DNA from: Hydrogenophaga intermedia
GTDB lineage: Bacteria > Pseudomonadota > Gammaproteobacteria > Burkholderiales > Burkholderiaceae_C
Direction: 5' to 3'
Length of the DNA stretch: 42,292 nucleotides
Assembly: GCA_945890705.1 (NCBI GenBank)
Contig: CAMDCY010000007.1
Location: forward strand, 1 to 42,292
Position numbers and translations under genes: made by a program. A model generated the notes under the pieces. That model was not told the DNA's origin and did not search any database. It saw only the letters and a list, made by a program, of their open reading frames with translations. Below, piece by piece: positions 8,343 to 18,806 of the stretch. Position 1 is the first letter of the stretch, and each line of letters starts with the position of its first letter.

Positions 8343-9443
8343 TTACTTCAAATCGTTCACCAGCACGTTCAGGATGCGCACGGCATTGGCGTCGTTGAGC
8401 CCTTGGCCCTGTTCGTTTTGGACCTCTACCCGCGTCAGCGCTCCGTCACTTTGCACCAAGATTTTGTAGCGAACCGGTTTAGCCTCGGTCTTTTTGGTGA
8501 ACCAAGAGCCCGATGATTTTTCATTGACCATCGGTATGAATCTAACGCCGTAGGTGCCCAAGTTTCGGTTGCGATCCTCAACGGTAAATCCTGTGCGGTC
8601 TAGGGCCAAACCCACACGGCGCCATGCCCGGTCAAAACCGTCACCAACTTCAGCCCACACTTTGTCTTGGCGTTGAACCAGGCGCGCCGCCGACACGGAT
8701 TGGGTTTGCTCAAGGGCTTGAGCCGCTTGTGTGGGGGTGGCGCCCAAGCTCACCATCAAGCGGCGCAGGAATTCCGCTTCCAACTCCGGATCGGTGGGAC
8801 GGGGTTGCCAAGCGGTGCGCTCTTCAGAGGAGTCGGTGTAGACCTCTTGCATGCCGCGGTGGCTGATATAGATTTCCGTACCACCATCGGCACGGCGTTC
8901 CAATCGTGTGCGGTATTTGTCGCGCTCACCGGTGGAATACAAGCCGTCAAACAACTTGCCGATGGTGGATCGGATGAAGTCTTGGGGCAGCTTGGCCCGG
9001 TTTTCGGCCCAGTCGGTTTCCATGATGCCCAAGGCGTCATCGTTTTGCGTCAGTTCAAAACCGTTGCGCTTCCAAAAGTCTCGCACAGGTCCCCACAGCT
9101 GTTCGGCGGGCAACTGCGCCACCAACCACCGCTGGCTGCCCGAGCGCTCCAAGGTGAAAGATTTCAAGGATTGCGGTGCGGTGCTGGCAAGCGGCACAGC
9201 AGCCCCCGTACCGTTTTGCAAGCCGCTGGCCGACACCACCTCGCTGGGCAAGGCGTAGCGCGACTGGCGCGAGAGCTGGGTCAGGTCGGGAGGGACTTCC
9301 AGGTCGCTGCCGCGTTTGGCGGTGGTGTAGTCGACTTTGTCTTCTTGCAACACCGAGCAAGCGCTGAGAAGTGAAAGGCTGGCGGCCAAGGCCACCCAAC
9401 GGAGGGCCGAAGGCGCAGCGCGGCGCAGGGCAGTGTGTTTCAT
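8343..9443 (-). CDS. bamC: outer membrane assembly lipoprotein BamC (NlpB)
   Basis: Accessory lipoprotein of the BAM complex that inserts beta-barrel proteins in the outer membrane. The 366-aa protein has a signal peptide ending in the LSAC lipobox at about residue 27. The BamC N-terminal unstructured segment [21 protein letters not shown] follows, and then two helix-grip domains, with [34 protein letters not shown] opening the first. The start at ATG 9443 overlaps the dapA stop by ATGA, the classic dapA-bamC coupling; a longer frame upstream lies inside dapA and was not used. It is the last gene of a five-gene operon. Confidence 0.93.
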   Translation of the reverse strand: MKHTALRRAAPSALRWVALAASLSLLSACSVLQEDKVDYTTAKRGSDLEVPPDLTQLSRQSRYALPSEVVSASGLQNGTGAAVPLASTAPQSLKSFTLERSGSQRWLVAQLPAEQLWGPVRDFWKRNGFELTQNDDALGIMETDWAENRAKLPQDFIRSTIGKLFDGLYSTGERDKYRTRLERRADGGTEIYISHRGMQEVYTDSSEERTAWQPRPTDPELEAEFLRRLMVSLGATPTQAAQALEQTQSVSAARLVQRQDKVWAEVGDGFDRAWRRVGLALDRTGFTVEDRNRNLGTYGVRFIPMVNEKSSGSWFTKKTEAKPVRYKILVQSDGALTRVEVQNEQGQGLNDANAVRILNVLVNDLK

Positions 9444-10339
9444 TTGATCAGGCCGCATTGGCGCATGGAGTTTTCGAGCACGGCTTGGGCGGGTTCGCTC
9501 AAGCGGGTGAGGGGCAAGCGAAGGGCGTGACCGCATTTGCCCATGCGGGCCATGGCCCACTTCACGGGAATGGGGTTGGCTTCGATAAAGAGGTGTTTGT
9601 GCATCGGCATGAGCGCGAACTGGATCTTCATGGCTTGGGCGATGTCACCGGCCATGGCGGCCACGCACAGCTCGTGCATCTGGCGTGGCGCCACGTTGGC
9701 CGTCACGCTGATGTTGCCAGCACCGCCGCACAGCATCAGGGCCACGGCGGTCGGGTCGTCGCCAGAGTACACGGCGAACGAGGGTGGCACATCGCGGATG
9801 AGCCACTGCGCGCGTTCGATGTTGCCGGTGGCTTCTTTGATACCGATGATGCCGGGCACTTGGGCCAAGCGCACGACCGTGTCGTGCTGCATATCGGCCA
9901 CGGTGCGCCCGGGCACGTTGTACAGGATGACCGGCAAACGGGGCGTGGCCTCGGCGATGGCTTTGAAGTGTTGAAACAAGCCTTCTTGGGTGGGCTTGTT
10001 GTAGTAAGGAACGACTTGCAGTTGCGCGTCGGCGCCGATCGATTCGGCGAACTTGGCCAAGGCGATCGCCTCGGCGGTGGAATTGGCGCCGCAGCCCGCG
10101 ATGATGGGGATGCGTTTGGCGGCTTGTTCAACGGCCACGCGCAAAATTTCGCGGTGCTCGTCGACGTTGACGGTGGGCGACTCGCCCGAGGTGCCGACCA
10201 CGACCAAGGCGTCGGTTCCCTCGCTCACGTGCCAGTCGATGAGTTGGCGCAGGGTTGGGTAGTCGACCTCACCGTTGTCCAGCATGGGGGTGATGAGGGC
10301 AGGCATGCTGCCTTGGAAGCGGTGTGGGGTGCGGGTCAT
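9440..10339 (-). CDS. dapA: 4-hydroxy-tetrahydrodipicolinate synthase
   Basis: Class I aldolase-type enzyme that condenses pyruvate with aspartate semialdehyde in lysine and diaminopimelate synthesis. The 299-aa protein is of usual length. Visible are [10 protein letters not shown] near the start, [11 protein letters not shown] (the loop contacting substrate), YYNKPTQEG, the catalytic Tyr in LYNVPGRT, and the Schiff-base Lys in [13 protein letters not shown]. The pair of start codons ATGATG at 10342-10337 leaves a choice; the second (10339) has AAAGAG at better spacing. The methyltransferase stop overlaps this start and the bamC start overlaps this stop. Confidence 0.95.
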   Translation of the reverse strand: MTRTPHRFQGSMPALITPMLDNGEVDYPTLRQLIDWHVSEGTDALVVVGTSGESPTVNVDEHREILRVAVEQAAKRIPIIAGCGANSTAEAIALAKFAESIGADAQLQVVPYYNKPTQEGLFQHFKAIAEATPRLPVILYNVPGRTVADMQHDTVVRLAQVPGIIGIKEATGNIERAQWLIRDVPPSFAVYSGDDPTAVALMLCGGAGNISVTANVAPRQMHELCVAAMAGDIAQAMKIQFALMPMHKHLFIEANPIPVKWAMARMGKCGHALRLPLTRLSEPAQAVLENSMRQCGLIK

Positions 10340-10905
10340 CATCGGCTCTTTGAGACGGGAAAAGTGCATTCTAACGACTGAGCGTCCAGCGCTGGGCTCG
10401 GGATGGCCACGATGCGCTGAACGTATCGCGTTGGCCCGCTCAGAACGCCGTGTTCGTAAGCGACCGTGTACCAATTGGCGCAGACGCGCAGCAGTTCGCC
10501 AGGTTGCAGCAAAAACTCGGGGCGGCTGGGACGGCCCACGCTGGCTTGGCCATGGGCAAAGGTTTCGTAGATCAAGACACCACCGGGCTTCACACTGGCC
10601 AAGATCTGCGGCCACAGCGGCCGCCAGAGGTAGTTCGTGACCACCACCGCGTCAAAGGTTTGCCCGGTCAAGGGCCATTGACCGTTTTCAATGTCGGCGG
10701 CGATCACGGTGCCGTGGGCTGAGGCGCTGGCCAGCGCCGTCTCATCGCGGTCAAGGCCCGTGACACGTTGGCCGCGCTCAGCGAACCAGCGCAGGTGTCG
10801 ACCGCTGCCACAGGCCACGTCCAAAACGGTGCCGCCCGGCGCCACCACGTGCGACCAACGTTGCACCCAATCCGATGGCTCGACGTTGCCGTGCGCGGTA
10901 CTCAA
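10339..10905 (-). CDS. class I SAM-dependent methyltransferase
   Basis: A 188-aa Rossmann-fold methyltransferase. Motif I is [19 protein letters not shown], the acidic end of strand 2 is VTGLDRD, and the later [15 protein letters not shown] and [14 protein letters not shown] are the post-motif blocks of the TehB/UbiG-like group. The substrate is unknown. The open frame reaches ATG 11064 inside the MFS gene, but TTG 10905 is a better start: GGAG lies 6 bp before it and it overlaps the stop of the preceding 41-aa gene as TTGA. Its own stop overlaps the dapA start. Confidence 0.85.
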   Translation of the reverse strand: MSTAHGNVEPSDWVQRWSHVVAPGGTVLDVACGSGRHLRWFAERGQRVTGLDRDETALASASAHGTVIAADIENGQWPLTGQTFDAVVVTNYLWRPLWPQILASVKPGGVLIYETFAHGQASVGRPSRPEFLLQPGELLRVCANWYTVAYEHGVLSGPTRYVQRIVAIPSPALDAQSLECTFPVSKSR

Positions 10906-11027
10906 AAACAGCTCCAGAGTTGGTCGGCCAAGGTCAGCAAAAAGTCGGGTTGCTGATACAGGCGCAGCGTACCCAGCAAGGCCACGGTCGCCACCGACAC
11001 ACCGAACCACCAAGGCCAACGTTTCAT
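10902..11027 (-). CDS. 41-aa hydrophobic peptide
   Basis: The frame starts ATG 11027, overlapping the MFS stop as ATGA, and ends TGA, overlapping the TTG start of the methyltransferase. The product begins MKRWPWWFGVSVATVALLG, so one predicted membrane helix follows a basic start, then [22 protein letters not shown] recall similar short proteins with a Y-Q-x-P-x-F-L core and a W-x-C-F end in Burkholderiales, but cannot verify it here. Its phasing with both neighbours argues it is translated. Function unknown; a small inner-membrane protein is likely. Confidence 0.7.
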   Translation of the reverse strand: MKRWPWWFGVSVATVALLGTLRLYQQPDFLLTLADQLWSCF

Positions 11028-12253
11028 GCTGGTACCGCTCCTGCCCGAACGATGGGTGTCTCACGCACCGGCAAATTCACCAATGCAGCAAAAACCCCCA
11101 GCGCGATGGATATATACCAAACGATGTCGTAGCTGCCGGTGCGGTCGTACAAATAACCGCCCAACCACACGCCCATGAAGCTGCCGATTTGGTGGCTGAA
11201 GAACACAAAGCCGCTGAGCATGGACAGGTGGGCCACACCAAAAATTTGCGCTACTGCCGCGTTGGTGGGCGGCACGGTGGAGAGCCACAAGACGCCCATC
11301 ACACCGGCAAAGATGTAAACGCTCATGGGCGTCAAGGGCGCCCACAAAAACACGGCAATCGCGAGGGATCGACTGGCGTAAATGAAGGCAAGGATGTGGC
11401 GTTTGGGCATGCGCTGGCCCAAGCTGCCCGCGGCGTAGGTTCCCACCACATTGAACAAACCGATCAAGGCCAGGGCGTAGCCCGCCACTTGAGGCGACAG
11501 GCCGTTGTCCTTGAGGTAGCTCGGCATGTGCACGCCAATGAACACCACTTGGAAGCCGCACACAAAATAACCCGCCATCAGCAATTGGAAGCTGCGGTAG
11601 CGCAAGGCCTCGCGCAAGGCTTGGACGATGGACTGTTCGCGCACAGCTGGGCCGTTACCCGCAAAACCCGGCTCGCGCAAGCCCCAGGCCAAGGGTGCGA
11701 TCAACAAGACCGCGACGGCCAGAACCAACAAAGCCTGTTGCCAGCCCCAGCTGCTGATGAGCCAGCCTTCCACCGGGACCATTAAAAATTGACCAAACGA
11801 GCCGGCCGCGGCCGCGACGCCCATGGCCCACGAACGCTTCTCGGCCGAAATTTGTCGACCAATCACGCCATAGACCACGGCGTAAGTGGTGCCGGCTTGG
11901 GCCGCGCCGATCAGCACACCGGTGGTCAGGGCAAAGCTCAGTGAATCTGTGCTCAGCGCCATGCCGACCAAACCCAAAGCGTAGAGCCCCGCGCCCACGA
12001 CCAACACTTTGAACGCGCCGAAGCGGTCGGCGGCCATGCCGGCGAAGACACCCAGGACGCCCCAAGACAGGTTTTGTATCGCCAAGGCCAGCGCAAAGGT
12101 CTCGCGCGTCCAGCCTTGCGCTTGGGTGATGGGCAGCAACCACAGGCCAAAGCCGTGGCGAATGCCCATGGACAGGGTGACGATCAAGGCGCCGCACAGC
12201 AGCACTTGGAAGGCCGAGAGCTTGGGTGGAAGGAGGTGGGTGGCGGCGTTCAT
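11024..12253 (-). CDS. MFS transporter, monocarboxylate/oxalate-type
   Basis: A 409-aa, 12-helix major facilitator. The N-terminal SMGIRHGFGLWLLPITQAQGW and the first-half GVLGVFAGMAADRFGAFKVL loop between helices 2 and 3 fit the MFS signature, as do PSYLKDNGLSPQVAGYALALIGLFNVVG and GSLGQRMPKR in the second half. The overall look is of the OFA/MCT group that moves small organic anions, but the substrate is not determinable. It is the first gene of the operon leading to bamC; its promoter should lie in the 123 bp shared with parE. The start at ATG 12253 is the first Met and fits helix 1. Confidence 0.85.
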   Translation of the reverse strand: MNAATHLLPPKLSAFQVLLCGALIVTLSMGIRHGFGLWLLPITQAQGWTRETFALALAIQNLSWGVLGVFAGMAADRFGAFKVLVVGAGLYALGLVGMALSTDSLSFALTTGVLIGAAQAGTTYAVVYGVIGRQISAEKRSWAMGVAAAAGSFGQFLMVPVEGWLISSWGWQQALLVLAVAVLLIAPLAWGLREPGFAGNGPAVREQSIVQALREALRYRSFQLLMAGYFVCGFQVVFIGVHMPSYLKDNGLSPQVAGYALALIGLFNVVGTYAAGSLGQRMPKRHILAFIYASRSLAIAVFLWAPLTPMSVYIFAGVMGVLWLSTVPPTNAAVAQIFGVAHLSMLSGFVFFSHQIGSFMGVWLGGYLYDRTGSYDIVWYISIALGVFAALVNLPVRETPIVRAGAVPA

Positions 12254-12376
12254 TCTTCAGACTGTAGCGAATTTGCTGCGCTGCCCGCGCTCAGTGGGCA
12301 CAGCGTAAAGACAGAATTCATCAAAATCTGTGGTTTTATACAGCTCTTGACCACCACTCGCTCTACAATCCCGCGC

Positions 12377-14371
12377 ATGAATGCCAAAACTGTTGCCCCT
12401 GCCACCTCTGCGACCCCACCGGCGTATTCCGAAAGTTCCATTCGGGTGCTCAAGGGTCTGGAGCCCGTCAAACAGCGCCCGGGCATGTACACCCGCACCG
12501 ACAACCCCTTGCACATCATCCAAGAGGTCTTGGACAACGCGGCCGACGAGGCCTTGGCTGGACACGGCAAAAAAATCGCCGTCACCTTGCACACCGATGG
12601 TTCGGTGAGCGTGGAGGACGACGGGCGCGGCATTCCCTTTGGTCTGCACCCCGAAGAAAACGCCCCGGTGGTTGAGCTCGTGTTCACGCGATTGCACGCC
12701 GGCGGCAAGTTCGACAAAGGCCAGGGCGGGGCCTACAGCTTCTCGGGTGGTTTGCACGGCGTGGGTGTGTCGGTGACCAACGCCTTGTCCACCCGCTTGG
12801 AGGTGACCAGTTACCGAGAAGGCCAAGTGGCCCGATTGGCGTTTGCCGCGGGTGACGTGGTGGAAACCTTGGTGGTGCGCCCACGCGGCGAGGGCGACCG
12901 CAAACAGGGCACGACGGTGCGCGCTTGGCCCGACGCCAAGTACTTCGAGTCCAGCGCCTTGCCGATGCAGGAGTTGGTGCACCTGCTGCGCAGCAAGGCC
13001 GTGCTCATGCCCGGCGTGAGCGTGACGCTCATCAACGAAAAAACCAAAGACACCCAGCAGTGGCTCTACAAAGGCGGCTTGCGCGATTACCTCATGCAAA
13101 CGCTCAACGGCGAACCGGTCATCCCCCTGTTCGAGGGCGAGGGTTTTGCCGACAAGCAGCACGACACCTTTGCCGAAGGCGAGGGCGCGGCCTGGGCCGT
13201 GGCCTTCACCGAAGACGGCCAACCGGTGCGCGAGAGCTACGTCAACCTGATCCCCACCAGCGCCGGCGGCACGCACGACAGCGGCTTGCGCGATGGTTTA
13301 TTCAACGCGGTCAAGAGCTTCATTGAGCTGCACGCTTTGCTGCCCAAAGGCGTCAAGCTCTTGCCCGAAGATGTGTTCGCCCGCGCCAGCTATGTGCTCA
13401 GCACCAAGGTGCTCGACCCGCAGTTCCAAGGCCAAATCAAAGAGCGTTTGAATTCCCGCGACGCCGTGCGTTTGGTCTCTAGCTTCGTGCGCCCGACCTT
13501 GGAGTTGTGGCTCAACCAACACGTGGATTACGGCAAAAAGCTCGCCGAGCTGGCCATCAAGGCCGCGCAAACGCGACAAAAAGCTGGCCAAAAAGTCGAG
13601 AAGCGCAAAGGCTCGGGCGTGGCGGTCTTGCCCGGCAAGCTCACCGATTGCGAGAGCAAAGACATTTCGCACAACGAGGTGTTTTTGGTCGAGGGCGACT
13701 CCGCCGGCGGCAGTGCCAAGATGGGGCGCAACAAAGAAAACCAAGCCATCCTGCCCCTGCGCGGCAAGGTGCTCAACACCTGGGAGGTCGAGCGCGACCG
13801 CCTGTTTGCCAACAACGAAATCCACGACATCTCCGTGGCCGTGGGCGTGGACCCGCACGGGCCCAACGACAACCCCGACATGAGCGGCCTGCGCTACGGC
13901 AAGGTGTGTATTTTGAGTGACGCCGACGTCGACGGCTCGCACATCCAAGTGCTCTTGCTCACGCTGTTCTTCCGCCACTTCCCCAAGCTCATCGAAAACG
14001 GCCATGTGTTCGTGGCGCGCCCGCCGCTGTTCCGGGTGGATGCGCCGGCACGCGGCAAAAAGCCCGCCTCCAAGGTCTACGCCCTCGACGAGGGCGAACT
14101 CACCGCCATCCTGGACAAGCTGCGCAAAGACGGCGTGGGTGAGGGCAAGTGGAGCATCAGCCGCTTCAAGGGCTTGGGCGAGATGAGCGCCGAGCAGCTG
14201 TGGGACACCACGCTCAACCCCGACACCCGCCGCCTCATGCCCGTGCAACTGGGCTTGCTGGACTTTGCCACCACCGAAGCTTTGATCACCCAACTCATGG
14301 GCAAGGGCGAAGCCGCCGCGCGCCGTGAGCTGATGGAACTGCACGGCGATTCGATTGAGATTGACGTATGA
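12377..14371 (+). CDS. parE: DNA topoisomerase IV subunit B
   Basis: ATPase subunit of the decatenating type II topoisomerase. The 664-aa protein has the GHKL nucleotide-binding motif [10 protein letters not shown] and DDGRGIP near residues 50-90, [15 protein letters not shown], the transducer domain, and a TOPRIM domain with [23 protein letters not shown] and [10 protein letters not shown]. The length is normal and there is no GyrB-type insertion. The frame extends about 100 codons upstream without family similarity; ATG 12377 gives the natural start. No Shine-Dalgarno is seen, and a TACAAT lies only 8 bp upstream of the ATG. The stop overlaps parC by ATGA. Confidence 0.96.
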   Translation: MNAKTVAPATSATPPAYSESSIRVLKGLEPVKQRPGMYTRTDNPLHIIQEVLDNAADEALAGHGKKIAVTLHTDGSVSVEDDGRGIPFGLHPEENAPVVELVFTRLHAGGKFDKGQGGAYSFSGGLHGVGVSVTNALSTRLEVTSYREGQVARLAFAAGDVVETLVVRPRGEGDRKQGTTVRAWPDAKYFESSALPMQELVHLLRSKAVLMPGVSVTLINEKTKDTQQWLYKGGLRDYLMQTLNGEPVIPLFEGEGFADKQHDTFAEGEGAAWAVAFTEDGQPVRESYVNLIPTSAGGTHDSGLRDGLFNAVKSFIELHALLPKGVKLLPEDVFARASYVLSTKVLDPQFQGQIKERLNSRDAVRLVSSFVRPTLELWLNQHVDYGKKLAELAIKAAQTRQKAGQKVEKRKGSGVAVLPGKLTDCESKDISHNEVFLVEGDSAGGSAKMGRNKENQAILPLRGKVLNTWEVERDRLFANNEIHDISVAVGVDPHGPNDNPDMSGLRYGKVCILSDADVDGSHIQVLLLTLFFRHFPKLIENGHVFVARPPLFRVDAPARGKKPASKVYALDEGELTAILDKLRKDGVGEGKWSISRFKGLGEMSAEQLWDTTLNPDTRRLMPVQLGLLDFATTEALITQLMGKGEAAARRELMELHGDSIEIDV

Positions 14372-16731
14372 ACGATTTGTTGACGCCCACCCCCGACAGC
14401 CCTGAGGCCGACGACGACCAAAGCCTGGGCCGTTACGCCCAGCGCGCGTACCTCGAGTACGCGCTGAGCGTGGTCAAAGGCCGTGCATTGCCCGACGTGT
14501 GTGACGGCCAAAAGCCGGTGCAGCGGCGCATTTTGTATTCCATGTCGCGCATGGGTTTGGGCTTCAGTGGCCCGAACAACAACACCGGCGCCAAGCCCGT
14601 GAAGTGCGCGCGCGTGGTGGGTGACGTGCTCGGCCGTTACCACCCGCACGGCGACAGCGCGGCTTACGAAGCCTTGGTGCGCATGGCACAAGACTTTTCG
14701 CAGCGCTACCCGCTCATCGATGGCCAAGGTAACTTCGGCTCGCGCGACGGCGACGGCGCGGCGGCCATGCGCTACACCGAGGCCCGTTTGGCCAAAATCA
14801 CCAGCCTCTTGCTCGACGAGATCGACGAAGGCACGGTCGACTTCCAGCCCAACTACGACGGCTCCACCGAAGAGCCCAAGCAGTTGCCCGCGCGTTTGCC
14901 CTTTGCTTTGCTCAACGGCGCCAGCGGCATCGCGGTGGGCATGGCCACCGAAATCCCCAGCCACAACCTGCGTGAGGTGGCCGACGCGTGTGTGGCCCTG
15001 ATCAAAAACCCCAAACTCAGCGACGAAGATTTGCTGCAGTGTTTGCCCGGCCCCGATTACCCCGGTGGCGGCCAAATCATCAGCAGCGCGTCGGACATCG
15101 CCGACGCCTACCGCACCGGTCGTGGCTCGCTCAAGGTGCGTGCGCGCTGGGTGATCGAAGACCTGGCCCGTGGCCAATGGCAATTGGTGGTCAACGAGTT
15201 GCCGCCCGGCGTGAGCAGCCAACGCGTCTTGGAAGAGATCGAAGAGCTCACCAACCCCAAGGTCAAGGCCGGCAAAAAAGCGCTCAGCGCCGACCAAACC
15301 CAGCTCAAGGCCACGGTCTTGGCCGTGCTCGACGTGGTGCGCGACGAATCCAGCAAAGACGCCCCGGTGCGTTTGGTGTTCGAGCCCAAGACCAGCCGCA
15401 TCGAACAGCAAGAACTCATCACCACCTTGTTGGCGCACACCAGCTTGGAGACGTCCTCGTCCATCAACCTGACCATGGTGGGTATCGATGGCCGCCCCGT
15501 GCCCAAGTCGCTGCGCGACATGTTGGTGGAGTGGATCGAATTCCGCTCGGCCACCATCCTGCGCCGCTCGCAGCACCGCCTGAGCAAGGTGCTCGACCGC
15601 ATCCACATCTTGGAAGGCCGCCAGTTGGTCTTGCTCAACATCGACGAGGTGATCGCCATCATCCGTCAGAGCGACGAGCCCAAGCAGGCCTTGATGGAGC
15701 GCTTCAAACTCAGCGAGCGCCAAGCCGAAGACATCTTGGACATCCGCTTGCGCCAGTTGGCGCGCTTGGAGGCCATCAAGATCGAGCAAGAGCTCAAGGC
15801 CTTGCGCGAAGAGCAAGCCCAGCTCGAAGACATCGTGGGCAACCCCACGGCCCTGCGTCGCTTGATGGTCAAAGAAATCGAAGCCGACGCCAAGGTGTTT
15901 GCCGATCCGCGCCGCACCCTGATCCAGGCTGAGAAAAAAGCGGTGGCCGAGGTCAAGGTGATCGACGAGCCGGTGACCGTGGTGGTGTCCGAAAAAGGTT
16001 GGGTGCGTGCGCGTACCGGCCATGGCCACGACCCCGCGAGCTTCGCCTTCAAGTCGGGTGACGCCCTCTACGGCACCTTTGAGTGCCGCACGGTCGACAC
16101 TTTGATCGTCTTTGGTTCACCCAAGGACAAGGTCGGGCGCGTCTACAGCGTGCCGGTGGCCAACCTGCCCGGGGCACGCGGCGATGGTCAACCCATCACC
16201 ACCCTGATCGAACTCGACAGCGGCACACAGCCTTTGCACTACTTCGCTGGCCCGGCCAACGCGGCGCTGCTCATCAGCGGCAGCGGCGGCTACGGTTTCT
16301 TGGCCACGGTGGAGGCCATGGTCTCGCGCCACAAAGGTGGTAAGGCCTTCATCACCTTGGGGGAAGGCGAAACCCTGTGCGCGCCGTCGCACGCCGCTTT
16401 CGGCTCGGGCGGTGCGGTCATGGTTCCGGCCACCCACGTGTGCTGCGCTTCCACCGGCGGGCGCATCCTGACCTTTGACATCACCGAACTCAAGATGATG
16501 GACAAAGGCGGTCGTGGCCTCATGCTCATCGACCTTGAGGCCAAAGACAGCCTGGCCGGTGCGGCCGCTTACACCCGCAGCGTGCGCATCAACGGCATCG
16601 GTCGCGGCGGCAAAGAGCGCGACGAAACCTTGGAAATCCGCAGCCTGAACAACGCCAAGGCCGCCCGCGCCAAAAAGGGCAAAGTGGCCGACCTCGGCTT
16701 CAAGCCCAACCGCGTCACTCGCGTGGAGTGA
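14368..16731 (+). CDS. parC: DNA topoisomerase IV subunit A
   Basis: DNA-cleaving subunit of topoisomerase IV, 787 aa. The catalytic tyrosine is Y136 in [10 protein letters not shown]. The quinolone-resistance region reads [15 protein letters not shown] with Ser97 and Glu101, the usual sensitive residues. It is preceded by the breakage-reunion start [20 protein letters not shown]. The coiled-coil region near residues 450-500 ([12 protein letters not shown]) and a C-terminal beta-propeller follow. It is coupled to parE by ATGA and is the last gene before a convergent junction. Confidence 0.96.
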   Translation: MNDLLTPTPDSPEADDDQSLGRYAQRAYLEYALSVVKGRALPDVCDGQKPVQRRILYSMSRMGLGFSGPNNNTGAKPVKCARVVGDVLGRYHPHGDSAAYEALVRMAQDFSQRYPLIDGQGNFGSRDGDGAAAMRYTEARLAKITSLLLDEIDEGTVDFQPNYDGSTEEPKQLPARLPFALLNGASGIAVGMATEIPSHNLREVADACVALIKNPKLSDEDLLQCLPGPDYPGGGQIISSASDIADAYRTGRGSLKVRARWVIEDLARGQWQLVVNELPPGVSSQRVLEEIEELTNPKVKAGKKALSADQTQLKATVLAVLDVVRDESSKDAPVRLVFEPKTSRIEQQELITTLLAHTSLETSSSINLTMVGIDGRPVPKSLRDMLVEWIEFRSATILRRSQHRLSKVLDRIHILEGRQLVLLNIDEVIAIIRQSDEPKQALMERFKLSERQAEDILDIRLRQLARLEAIKIEQELKALREEQAQLEDIVGNPTALRRLMVKEIEADAKVFADPRRTLIQAEKKAVAEVKVIDEPVTVVVSEKGWVRARTGHGHDPASFAFKSGDALYGTFECRTVDTLIVFGSPKDKVGRVYSVPVANLPGARGDGQPITTLIELDSGTQPLHYFAGPANAALLISGSGGYGFLATVEAMVSRHKGGKAFITLGEGETLCAPSHAAFGSGGAVMVPATHVCCASTGGRILTFDITELKMMDKGGRGLMLIDLEAKDSLAGAAAYTRSVRINGIGRGGKERDETLEIRSLNNAKAARAKKGKVADLGFKPNRVTRVE

Positions 16732-16791
16732 TGGTTTTTTGAGCACGCCCCGCCAGCCCTTGATGGGCTTGGCTTGACGAGCTTGTTCATG

Positions 16792-16832
16792 CACTTACCC
16801 ACAGGGTTGGGCACGGTCTGTGGGGGTAAGTG
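16792..16832. repeat. large inverted repeat between convergent parC and sbtA
   Basis: CACTTACCCACAG at 16792-16804 pairs with CTGTGGGGGTAAGTG at 16818-16832, with two unpaired G and a 13-nt loop. No T run follows on either side, so it is either a factor-assisted transcription end, an RNA-stabilising hairpin or a repeat element; all three are inference. Confidence 0.55.
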
Positions 16833-16838
16833 GGACGA

Positions 16839-17816
16839 TCAACCCAAAGCCCAGCGCGCCGCGCTCAGGTACAGGGGAATGCCCACCATTAGGTTGAAGG
16901 GGAAAGTCAGGCCCAAAGACATGCCGAAGTACAGCGAGGGCCGTGCTTCGGGAATGGCGTAGCGCAACACCGCCGGCACAGCAATGTAGGACGCGCTGGC
17001 GGCCAAGACCATGAGCAGGGCCGCGTTGCCCATTTGGATGCCGAACAGCACCGCCAAACCCAAGGCCATGGCGGCGTGCACCAAGGGGGCGACCACGGCA
17101 TAGGCCAACAGCCACCGTGAGGTGTGTTTGAGCTCGCCCATGTTGCGAGCGGCCATCAGGCCCATGTCCAACAGGAAGAAGGCCAGCATGCCTTTGAACA
17201 GGTCCACCGAAAAGGGGGCCATCGCAGCTTCGCCTGCGGCGCCCGTGATCCAGCCGATCAACATGGCGCCGATCAAGAGCAACTGCGTGCCATCGGTGAA
17301 GGACTCGTGCAAGATTTTGCCCATGCCCACGGGTGGCACAGGGGTGCCCGAAGCGTGAAGTGTCTGGTCGCGGCGGCGCACGGCATTGGCCATGACCACG
17401 GCCATGATGATGGCGGGCGACTCCATCAGCGCCATGGCCGCGGCCATGTGGCCGCCATAAGCGATGCCTTGGTTTTCCAAGAACTGGATGGTGGTGATGA
17501 AGGTCACGGCACTCACCGACCCGTAGGTCGCGCACAGCGCGGCAGCGTCATAGCCGTTGAGCCAACGGCGCAGCAGCGGCAAGCTCATGGCGGGCACGAT
17601 GATGGCCAGCGCGACCGCCAACAACAAGGTGACGGCGACTTCGGACGTGATGCCCGAGGCGGCCAAGGCAAATCCGCCTTTGAGGCCCAAGGCCATCAGC
17701 AAGTACATGGACAAAAAGCGCGAGATGGGCGTGGGAATTTCCAGGTTGGATTTCACGAGTCCGGCGAACACGCCAAAGACAAAAAACAAAATCGCAGGGT
17801 CGAGCAGGTTGGACAT
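16839..17816 (-). CDS. sbtA: sodium-dependent bicarbonate permease, SbtA family
   Basis: A 325-aa inner-membrane protein with about ten predicted helices. The family (DUF897) includes the cyanobacterial Na+/HCO3- symporter SbtA. Sequence marks are the start LLDPAILFFVFGVFAGLVKSNLEIP, the YLLMALGLKGG block, and the repeated-half TYGSVSAVTFITTIQFLENQG and FLLDMGLMAARN. It lacks an adjacent sbtB (PII-like) gene. It is divergent from a CbbR-like LysR regulator across 95 bp, a common arrangement in which the regulator controls the transporter. In a heterotroph it would supply bicarbonate for carboxylases. Confidence 0.88.
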   Translation of the reverse strand: MSNLLDPAILFFVFGVFAGLVKSNLEIPTPISRFLSMYLLMALGLKGGFALAASGITSEVAVTLLLAVALAIIVPAMSLPLLRRWLNGYDAAALCATYGSVSAVTFITTIQFLENQGIAYGGHMAAAMALMESPAIIMAVVMANAVRRRDQTLHASGTPVPPVGMGKILHESFTDGTQLLLIGAMLIGWITGAAGEAAMAPFSVDLFKGMLAFFLLDMGLMAARNMGELKHTSRWLLAYAVVAPLVHAAMALGLAVLFGIQMGNAALLMVLAASASYIAVPAVLRYAIPEARPSLYFGMSLGLTFPFNLMVGIPLYLSAARWALG

Positions 17817-17881
17817 GCAGCGGTCAAACAGTTGAAATTGAGCGCGATCCTAAGGGGAAATGTCCATTGAGTAAAATCAAT

Positions 17882-17904
17882 AATCTCGATATTTAATATA
17901 GATT
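17882..17904. promoter_or_regulatory. imperfect inverted repeat in the sbtA-lysR intergenic region
   Basis: AATCT-CG-ATATT-T-AATAT-AGATT is symmetrical except for a 2-bp insertion in the left arm. It lies between divergent sbtA and the LysR gene, 7 bp before the latter's ATG, where an autoregulatory LysR box (T-N11-A type) is expected. The AT-rich segment could also hold the regulator's -10. Confidence 0.5.
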
Positions 17905-17911
17905 TAAAACT

Positions 17912-18802
17912 ATGAACGTAACCTTTCGCCAGTTGCGGCTCTTGGTGGCGCTCGATGAGCACCAGAGCATCACCGCGGCCGCACAGGCTTGTCACGTCAC
18001 GCAACCCACGGTGTCCATGCAACTACAGGCCTTGAGCGAATCGGTGGGCCTGCCCCTGTACGAGCAAGTGGGCAAGCGCCTGTTCTTGACCGAAGCTGGC
18101 CACGCCTTGGTGCGCACGGCGCGCAGCCTGCAAGACGAGTGGGGTGCGTTTGAGCAGACCATCGACGCCATGAAAGGCCTCAAGCGTGGACGCTTGCGCT
18201 TGGCGGTGGTGAGCACGGCCAAGTATTTCGTGCCCGGCGTCTTGGGACGGTTTTGCGAGCAGCACCCGGAGGTGGACATCGCCTTGGAATTGCTCAACCG
18301 CGATGCGGTGGTGGCGCGTTTGCGCGAAAACCTCGACGACCTCTACATCATGTCCAAGCCACCGACCGACATGGCTCTGGAGCGCCATGCGTTTTTGTCC
18401 AACCCCTTGGTGGTGATTGCGGCAGCCGAGCACCGATTGGCTGGGCGTACGGGCTTGAAGTTGTCGGCCTTGGCCGGTGAGCGCTTCATCATGCGCGAAG
18501 CCGGTTCGGGCACGCGTTTGGCGTGCGATGCGCATTTCAAGGCGCACGGCTTTGAGCCGCAGGTGCGCTTGGCGCTGGGCAGCAACGAGGCCATCAAAGA
18601 GTTGGTGGCCGAGGGCATGGGTTTGGCGGTGATGTCGCGCCACGCCGTGACGCACCACCCCGAGCCCGACCGGGTGGTGGAGCTCGATGTACAGGGTTTC
18701 CCGGTTCCTTCAAGTTGGTGGACGCTGTACCCACAGGGCAAGCGTCTGTCACCGGTGGCTCAGGCGTTTTTGGCGCATCTCAGCGCCCACCCCGGTGCGT
18801 GA
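17912..18802 (+). CDS. LysR-family transcriptional regulator, CbbR-like
   Basis: A 296-aa regulator. The N-terminal winged helix-turn-helix is clear: FRQLRLLVALDEHQSITAAA...HVTQPTVSMQLQALSE, residues 5-45. The C-terminal effector-binding domain includes GRLRLAVVSTAKYFVPGVLGRFCEQHPEVDI. The RLAVVSTAKYFVP and REAGSGTR blocks resemble CbbR/CmpR, regulators of carbon fixation and bicarbonate uptake. With sbtA divergent, it most likely controls that gene in response to carbon status. No strong Shine-Dalgarno precedes the ATG. No Rubisco genes are in the window. Confidence 0.87.
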   Translation: MNVTFRQLRLLVALDEHQSITAAAQACHVTQPTVSMQLQALSESVGLPLYEQVGKRLFLTEAGHALVRTARSLQDEWGAFEQTIDAMKGLKRGRLRLAVVSTAKYFVPGVLGRFCEQHPEVDIALELLNRDAVVARLRENLDDLYIMSKPPTDMALERHAFLSNPLVVIAAAEHRLAGRTGLKLSALAGERFIMREAGSGTRLACDAHFKAHGFEPQVRLALGSNEAIKELVAEGMGLAVMSRHAVTHHPEPDRVVELDVQGFPVPSSWWTLYPQGKRLSPVAQAFLAHLSAHPGA

Positions 18803-18806
18803 GGTT

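Noticed and set aside
12347-12369. sigma-70 promoter TTGACC...TACAAT before parE
   Set aside because: The spacing is 11 bp, too short for the usual 16-18; only the -10-like hexamer remains, so it is not listed as a promoter.
14077-16029. 650-codon open frame antisense to parC, and similar long antisense frames opposite etf, comEC and ATP-grasp genes
   Set aside because: The sense frames are clear family members, and the antisense products show only composition bias.
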